From positions 1-17,748 of the forward strand of contig JAEWNX010000453.1 in assembly GCA_023461135.1 (NCBI GenBank): a stretch of 17,748 bases of DNA. Direction: 5' to 3'. The stretch is from Pseudomonadota bacterium (GTDB taxonomy: Bacteria > Pseudomonadota > Alphaproteobacteria > Caulobacterales > Aquidulcibacteraceae). Position numbers and translations under genes: made by a program. Below the pieces are notes generated by a model, which was not told the DNA's origin, did no database searches, and saw nothing but the letters and a program-made list of their open reading frames with translations. This document shows positions 14,550 to 17,748 of this stretch, one piece after another (position 1 is the stretch's first letter; each line of letters opens with the position of its first letter).

Positions 14550-14623
14550 TCGATCAAGCCGGCCTTCCGGTATTCGCCCATCTCGGCTCCAACGATGAAC
14601 GCGAAGATCGAGCGATTGCACGT
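14546..14623 (-). pseudogene. Possible C-terminal remnant of an unidentified gene
   Basis: On the minus strand an open frame of 25 codons ends in a TAG that shares CTAG with the msrA stop. It reads as plausible protein (IFAFIVGAEMGEYRKAGLID at its end) but is closed upstream by a TAA at 14624-14626. Its only ATG is internal, 11 codons before the stop. It may be the tail of a deleted convergent gene or chance. The family is not recognised. Confidence 0.25.
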
Positions 14624-14650
14624 TTAGCGCATGATCGATAAAGCACGCAC

Positions 14651-14800
14651 GTCGGTTCCGACGGGATCAAAAGGGAACGCGGTGAGAGTCCGCGGCTGCA
14701 CCCGCAGCTGTAAGCGGTGAGCTGAGAGGCAACAGTCACTGGAGCGATCCGGGAAGGCGTCTCGCAAGCTACGACCCGCAGAGCCAGAAGACCTGCCGAC
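14651..14800 (+). ncRNA. Cobalamin (vitamin B12) riboswitch
   Basis: Conserved cobalamin riboswitch blocks occur in order: GGTTCC with GACGGGATCAAAAGGGAA, CGGTGAGAGTCCGCGGCTG, ACCCGCAGCTGTAAGCGG, a B12-box region CAGTCACTGGAGCGATCC, GGGAAGGCG, then ACCCGCAGAGCCAGAAGACCTGCC. The P1 helix can close with GTCGG (14651-14655) and CCGAC (14796-14800). The start codon proposed for btuF lies 10 bases after P1 and no terminator is visible, so control is most likely at translation initiation: adenosylcobalamin binding would shut off uptake genes. It explains the B12 assignment of the three downstream genes. Confidence 0.96.
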
Positions 14801-14810
14801 ACGAAGCCTG

Positions 14811-15644
14811 ATGGTCCGGGATGGGGCCGGGGAGGGTGTGTTGCATTGGCTGTTCTGCGCGCTGGCGGTGCTGTTCGCGTCTGAAGCTTCGGCTGAGCCG
14901 CGCCGCGTGGCATCGCTCGATTATTGCGCCGATCAGTTCGTGCTCGCGCTTGCTGACCGCGATCAGATCGTTGCGCTCTCGCGTGGCTCGCAGCGCGACG
15001 ATTCCTATTATCGCGACCGTGCGCGCGGCATTCGCCAAACGCGCGGCACGCTGGAGGAAGTGCTGGCGCTGCGGCCCGATCTTGTCGTGCGCAATTGGGG
15101 CGGGCCGTGGGACGCCGAGGCCGTGTATGCGCGTTTCGATGTGCCGGTCGTGCAGGTCGGAGATGCGCCGAACTTCGATGTGGCGCGCGAGGATCTGCTC
15201 GACGCCGCCCGTGCGATCGGCCACAGCGAGCGCGGCGCTGCGTTGGCGCGCGATCTCGATCTGCGGCGACAACGCCTGCGTGGCGCCGCGACCAATTCGC
15301 CCCGCCCGGTGCTCTATCTTTCCGCGGGCGGCGCGGTGGCGGGATCGGGCACGATGATGCAGTCGGTGATCGAAGCCGCCGGCGGGCGCAATGTGCATCG
15401 AGGCGAGAGCTGGACAGTGTTGCCTCTGGAACGCTTGGTCGAGATGCCGCCCGCGCTAATCGCGCTGGGGTTCTTCGATCATGGGCGTTCGCGCGTGAAC
15501 CCATGGCTGCCGGGCCGCCATCCCGCGTTGCGCGATGCGCTTGCGCGCGCCGACACGGTGCGGCTGCCGACGGCGGCGATTGCGTGTGAAGCCTGGTTCG
15601 CGATCGACGCAGCCGAAGCGCTCGCGGCGGCGTTGCGCTCATGA
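14811..15644 (+). CDS. btuF: Vitamin B12 ABC transporter substrate-binding protein BtuF
   Basis: This is the periplasmic cobalamin-binding subunit (Peripla_BP_2 fold), 277 residues from ATG 14811. The start is uncertain: no ribosome site precedes 14811, whereas GGAGG at 14831-14835 would suit a TTG at 14841, giving a shorter signal peptide. Either way a hydrophobic signal (LFCALAVLFASEASA) precedes the mature EPRRVASLDYCADQFVLAL. Two lobes are visible, the first with LEEVLALRPDLVV and the second starting near RPVLYLSAGGAVAGSGTMM, joined by a helix typical of metal-chelate binding proteins. It is the first gene behind the cobalamin riboswitch, and its stop overlaps the btuC start in ATGA. No btuB receptor gene is present in the window. 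Confidence 0.9.
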   Translation: MVRDGAGEGVLHWLFCALAVLFASEASAEPRRVASLDYCADQFVLALADRDQIVALSRGSQRDDSYYRDRARGIRQTRGTLEEVLALRPDLVVRNWGGPWDAEAVYARFDVPVVQVGDAPNFDVAREDLLDAARAIGHSERGAALARDLDLRRQRLRGAATNSPRPVLYLSAGGAVAGSGTMMQSVIEAAGGRNVHRGESWTVLPLERLVEMPPALIALGFFDHGRSRVNPWLPGRHPALRDALARADTVRLPTAAIACEAWFAIDAAEALAAALRS

Positions 15645-16606
15645 GCGTGACCTTGCGCGTCTCGCTTGCGCTTGCCGCGATCAGCCTCGCCGCTCTGGCG
15701 CTCGGAATTTGGCTTGGCCCGGTCGCCATCGCCGATCCCTTCGCGCGGGACGAGGCGACGCGCACCATCGTCTGGGATATCCGTCTTCCGCGCGCGCTCA
15801 CCGCGTGGCTCGTCGGCGCCGCGCTCGGCTTATCCGGGGCCGCGCTGCAAGGATTGCTGCGCAATCCGCTGGCGGATGCCGGCGTGCTCGGACTTTCCGG
15901 CTTCGCGGCGCTGGGCGCCGTGCTCGCCTTTGCGTTCGGGTTTTCATTACTGGCGCCTGTGGCCGCGCTCGGCTTTGCGCTGATCGCGGCAATCGTCGTC
16001 ACGGCGCTCGGCTGGAGCTCGCGCGGCCCCGCGAGCCTCGTGTTAATTGGCGTCGGTCTTTCCAGCTTCGCGGGCGGACTGATCGCGCTGGCGCTCAATC
16101 TCGCGCCAAACCCCGGCGCCCTCGCCGACCTCGTGAACTGGACGCTCGGCTCCGTCGAAGGCCGTTCGTTCGAGGACGTGGCCTTGGTTGGGGGCTTCCT
16201 CGCGGCAGGGGCTATTCTCATCCTGATTGCGTCGCGCGGTTTGCAAGCTTTGACTCTCGGCGAGGAAGCCGCCGCCGCGGTCGGCGCCAACCTGCCGCGC
16301 ACGCGTGCGCTTGTCGTGCTGGGCGCTGCCGCATGCACGGGAGGCGCGGTCGCCGTGGCCGGCGTGATTGGTTTCGTCGGCATCGCCGCGCCGCACTTGG
16401 TGCGCGCACTCGCGGGCCACGATCCGGCGCGTCTGCTCGCGCCAAGCGCCTTCGCCGGTGGGACCTTGCTCGTGTGCGCCGATCTGGCCGTGCGTGTGCT
16501 GCCGACCGATACCGAACTGAAGCTGGGCGTGGCGGCGGCGTTGATCGGCGGGCCTGTGTTCGCGCTGATTGCCGCACGCCTGGCGTCTCGCGGAGGGGAC
16601 GCATGA
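15641..16606 (+). CDS. btuC: Vitamin B12 ABC transporter permease BtuC (FecCD family)
   Basis: The product has 321 residues, rich in hydrophobic helices; FecCD-family permeases have about ten and act as dimers. Family hallmarks are RLPRALTAWLVGAALGLSGA, then LQGLLRNPLADAGVLGLSGFA, then the coupling-helix region VAGVIGFVGIAAPHLVRAL, which contacts the ATPase. The gene overlaps btuF (ATGA at 15641-15644) and btuD (ATGA at 16603-16606) by 4 nt each, so the three subunits are translationally coupled. On sequence alone siderophore or heme permeases are similar; the upstream cobalamin riboswitch decides the assignment. Confidence 0.93.
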   Translation: MSVTLRVSLALAAISLAALALGIWLGPVAIADPFARDEATRTIVWDIRLPRALTAWLVGAALGLSGAALQGLLRNPLADAGVLGLSGFAALGAVLAFAFGFSLLAPVAALGFALIAAIVVTALGWSSRGPASLVLIGVGLSSFAGGLIALALNLAPNPGALADLVNWTLGSVEGRSFEDVALVGGFLAAGAILILIASRGLQALTLGEEAAAAVGANLPRTRALVVLGAAACTGGAVAVAGVIGFVGIAAPHLVRALAGHDPARLLAPSAFAGGTLLVCADLAVRVLPTDTELKLGVAAALIGGPVFALIAARLASRGGDA

Positions 16607-17370
16607 GGAGCGCGCTTCTTGAGTGCGTCGGCGTGAGCGTGCTGCTTGGCGGGCGCGTCGTTGTGGGCGCTGTTTCGCTTACGATTGCGCAAGGCGAAGT
16701 CGTCGCGCTGCTCGGCGCCAACGGCGCTGGGAAGACGTCGCTGTTGCGCGCCGCGCTTGGCTTCGCGCCGGTCGAGTTCGGCACGGTGAGCCTGATGGGC
16801 GGCGATCCCATTTTTCTCTCCGCACGCCAGCGCGCTTTGTGCGCCGCCTATCTGCCGCAGCGGCCGCAGGCGATTTGGCCGGTGAGCGTGGAGCACTTGG
16901 TTGCGCTTGGCCGCTATGCGCACGGCGCGGCTCCCGATCGGCTGGGGTCTCGCGACCAAGCCGCTGTGGATGCGGCGCTGGAGGCGTGCGCGCTCACGCC
17001 TTTGCGCAACCGGCGCATGGACGAAATCTCCGGCGGCGAGAAGGCGCGCGCACACTTGGCGCGCGCGTTGGCGCAACAGGCGCCGCTGTTGCTGCTCGAT
17101 GAACCCACGGCCGGCCTCGATCCCGCGCAAGCGCTCGGCGTTGGCGAGATCATTCGCAAGCATGCGGCGGACGGCGCGGTCCTGTTTTCAACGCATGACG
17201 TGGCGCTTGCCGCGCGCGTGGCGCAGCGGGTGGTGCTCTTGCAGGAGGGCCATGTCATTGCCGAAGGGCCGCCGCTGCAGGCGCTGACGCCGGAGGCGCT
17301 CAGCGCGGCGTATGGGCGAAGCGGGCGGCTCGAGCAATTCGAGGGCGGCGTGGCGGCCTTGTTCGAGTGA
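16603..17370 (+). CDS. btuD: Vitamin B12 ABC transporter ATP-binding protein BtuD
   Basis: The start is ATG 16603, overlapping the btuC stop, giving 255 residues; longer upstream frames are shadows over btuF/btuC. The Walker A loop is GANGAGKTS, the Q-loop lies near AYLPQRPQAIWPVSV, the ABC signature is a variant ISGGEKARAHLARAL, and Walker B is LLLLDEPTAGLDP, followed by the H-loop STHDVALAA. It energises cobalamin import together with BtuC. It resembles FecE/HmuV-type ATPases, and the operon position behind the riboswitch supports B12. It converges with the acyl-CoA synthetase fragment with only 3 bases between stop codons. Confidence 0.93.
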   Translation: MRSALLECVGVSVLLGGRVVVGAVSLTIAQGEVVALLGANGAGKTSLLRAALGFAPVEFGTVSLMGGDPIFLSARQRALCAAYLPQRPQAIWPVSVEHLVALGRYAHGAAPDRLGSRDQAAVDAALEACALTPLRNRRMDEISGGEKARAHLARALAQQAPLLLLDEPTAGLDPAQALGVGEIIRKHAADGAVLFSTHDVALAARVAQRVVLLQEGHVIAEGPPLQALTPEALSAAYGRSGRLEQFEGGVAALFE

Positions 17371-17373
17371 GCG

Positions 17374-17712
17374 TCAGAGCCTGAACGCGCCGTTCTGAAT
17401 CTGGTTGTAGAGTTCGGATGTGATGAGCGTGTACGCATGATCGTTCGGGTGATCGAAGTATAAGGCTTGTTCAACGGCTGTCGGATTGAAGCCTTCGCGC
17501 ACCAGATCGAGCTTGCGGTACTTGAACGTTCCTGTGGTTTCCAGCGCGGGCTGGATGCGGATGAAGAGCGGCCGCGCATAGACCGGCAGTTCGCGCTCCA
17601 AATAGGGACGCAAGCCGGCGAGATCGAAGCTCGGCTCAGGCGTGATCGCCGCCATGCCGGCGCGGCCGTCCACGTTGACGATTCTCACGCCGTAGACGAT
17701 CGCCTCGGCCAC
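17374..17712 (-). CDS. Long-chain acyl-CoA synthetase (FATP/FadD-like), C-terminal fragment
   Basis: Only the C-terminal domain of an adenylate-forming enzyme is present: 112 residues from a GTG at 17712, which is certainly not the native start. The visible sequence VAEAIVYGVRIVNVDGRAGM, then LPVYARPLFIRIQ, then ETTGTFKYRKLDLVREGF is typical of the mobile C-terminal lid domain of FATP-type acyl-CoA synthetases, with the catalytic-type Lys expected in TFKYRK. Going upstream, the frame meets TAG (plus-strand CTA 17719-17721) after only two more codons (Gly, Ala) that still fit the family. The gene is therefore either broken here or the sequence is faulty close to the window end. The complete enzyme would activate fatty acids to acyl-CoA. 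Confidence 0.75.
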   Translation of the reverse strand: MAEAIVYGVRIVNVDGRAGMAAITPEPSFDLAGLRPYLERELPVYARPLFIRIQPALETTGTFKYRKLDLVREGFNPTAVEQALYFDHPNDHAYTLITSELYNQIQNGAFRL

Positions 17713-17735
17713 GCCCGCCTAGCGGGCGGTGGCGT
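17706..17735. repeat. Hairpin at the right edge, disrupting the acyl-CoA synthetase frame
   Basis: CGCCCGC (17712-17718) and GCGGGCG (17722-17728) are perfect inverted repeats around a CTA loop that forms the in-frame stop on the minus strand. Allowing one extra C, the pairing extends to GGCCAC / GGTGGC outside the core. A fold-back like this 20-40 bp from the end of the sequence may be an assembly or sequencing artefact. Confidence 0.55.
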
Positions 17736-17748
17736 ACGCCCCGTCGGG

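Noticed and set aside
15535..16602. Long N-terminal extension of the ATPase BtuD
   Set aside because: The extension is an Arg-rich shadow over btuF/btuC; ATG 16603 overlaps the btuC stop in the usual way.
14554..17163. Long antisense open frame of 869 codons over the riboswitch and btu operon
   Set aside because: Low-complexity Arg/Ala/Ser/Pro product crossing a clear riboswitch and three recognisable genes on the other strand.
14811..17370. Heme or siderophore ABC importer
   Set aside because: Family sequences alone allow it, but the cobalamin riboswitch directly upstream decides for vitamin B12.

Overview
The window reads as a high-GC chromosomal segment of an alphaproteobacterium, most likely from the Caulobacterales / Hyphomonadaceae neighbourhood. 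This is inferred from the strong G+C bias at third codon positions, tightly overlapping genes with many GTG starts, and the gene repertoire. It was not tested by any search. Both ends cut through genes, so the piece is probably a whole contig or an arbitrary slice.

Layout, left to right. Positions 1-1169 hold the 3' part of a papain/C39-like cysteine peptidase-type gene with visibly lower G+C than its neighbours. It stops just short of a truncated tRNA-Arg(CCU) gene (about 1274-1317, minus strand), and short 9-mers are repeated between the two; this looks like the edge of a genomic island. Then come a two-TM / TrkA-N (RCK-like) / RyR-domain membrane protein (1436-3292, +) and, converging on it, the protein adenylyltransferase SelO (3289-4728, -). 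An LprI-like / DUF3298 lipoprotein (4848-5915, +) and a TetA-like MFS exporter (6016-7209, +) follow, with an octamer tandem repeat between them.

The centre is an elongation factor P modification locus. epmA, a GNAT acetyltransferase and epmB form a compact minus-strand operon (7243-9657), and efp is transcribed divergently (9784-10359). EpmB converts lysine to (R)-beta-lysine, EpmA attaches it to EF-P, and EF-P relieves ribosome stalling at polyproline. The GNAT in the middle is the unexplained component. Downstream of efp lies an exported class A beta-lactamase translationally coupled to an ArsC-type reductase (10442-11700, +).

Next is a redox/membrane group: a MerA/Lpd-like flavoprotein disulfide reductase overlapping a TVP38/TMEM64 (DedA-superfamily) membrane protein (11719-13892, -), and divergently an exported methionine sulfoxide reductase A (13977-14549, +). 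The right part is a cobalamin riboswitch (14651-14800) followed by a complete vitamin B12 ABC importer, btuF-btuC-btuD, whose genes overlap by 4 nt each (14811-17370, +). The window ends in the C-terminal fragment of a long-chain acyl-CoA synthetase (17374-17712, -), interrupted at its 5' side by an in-frame stop inside a hairpin near the sequence end.

No complete mobile element, CRISPR array, rRNA or phage gene is visible. The items most worth pursuing are the RyR-channel-like protein with a degenerate selectivity filter, the GNAT embedded in the EF-P beta-lysylation operon, and the broken tRNA / cysteine-peptidase island boundary.
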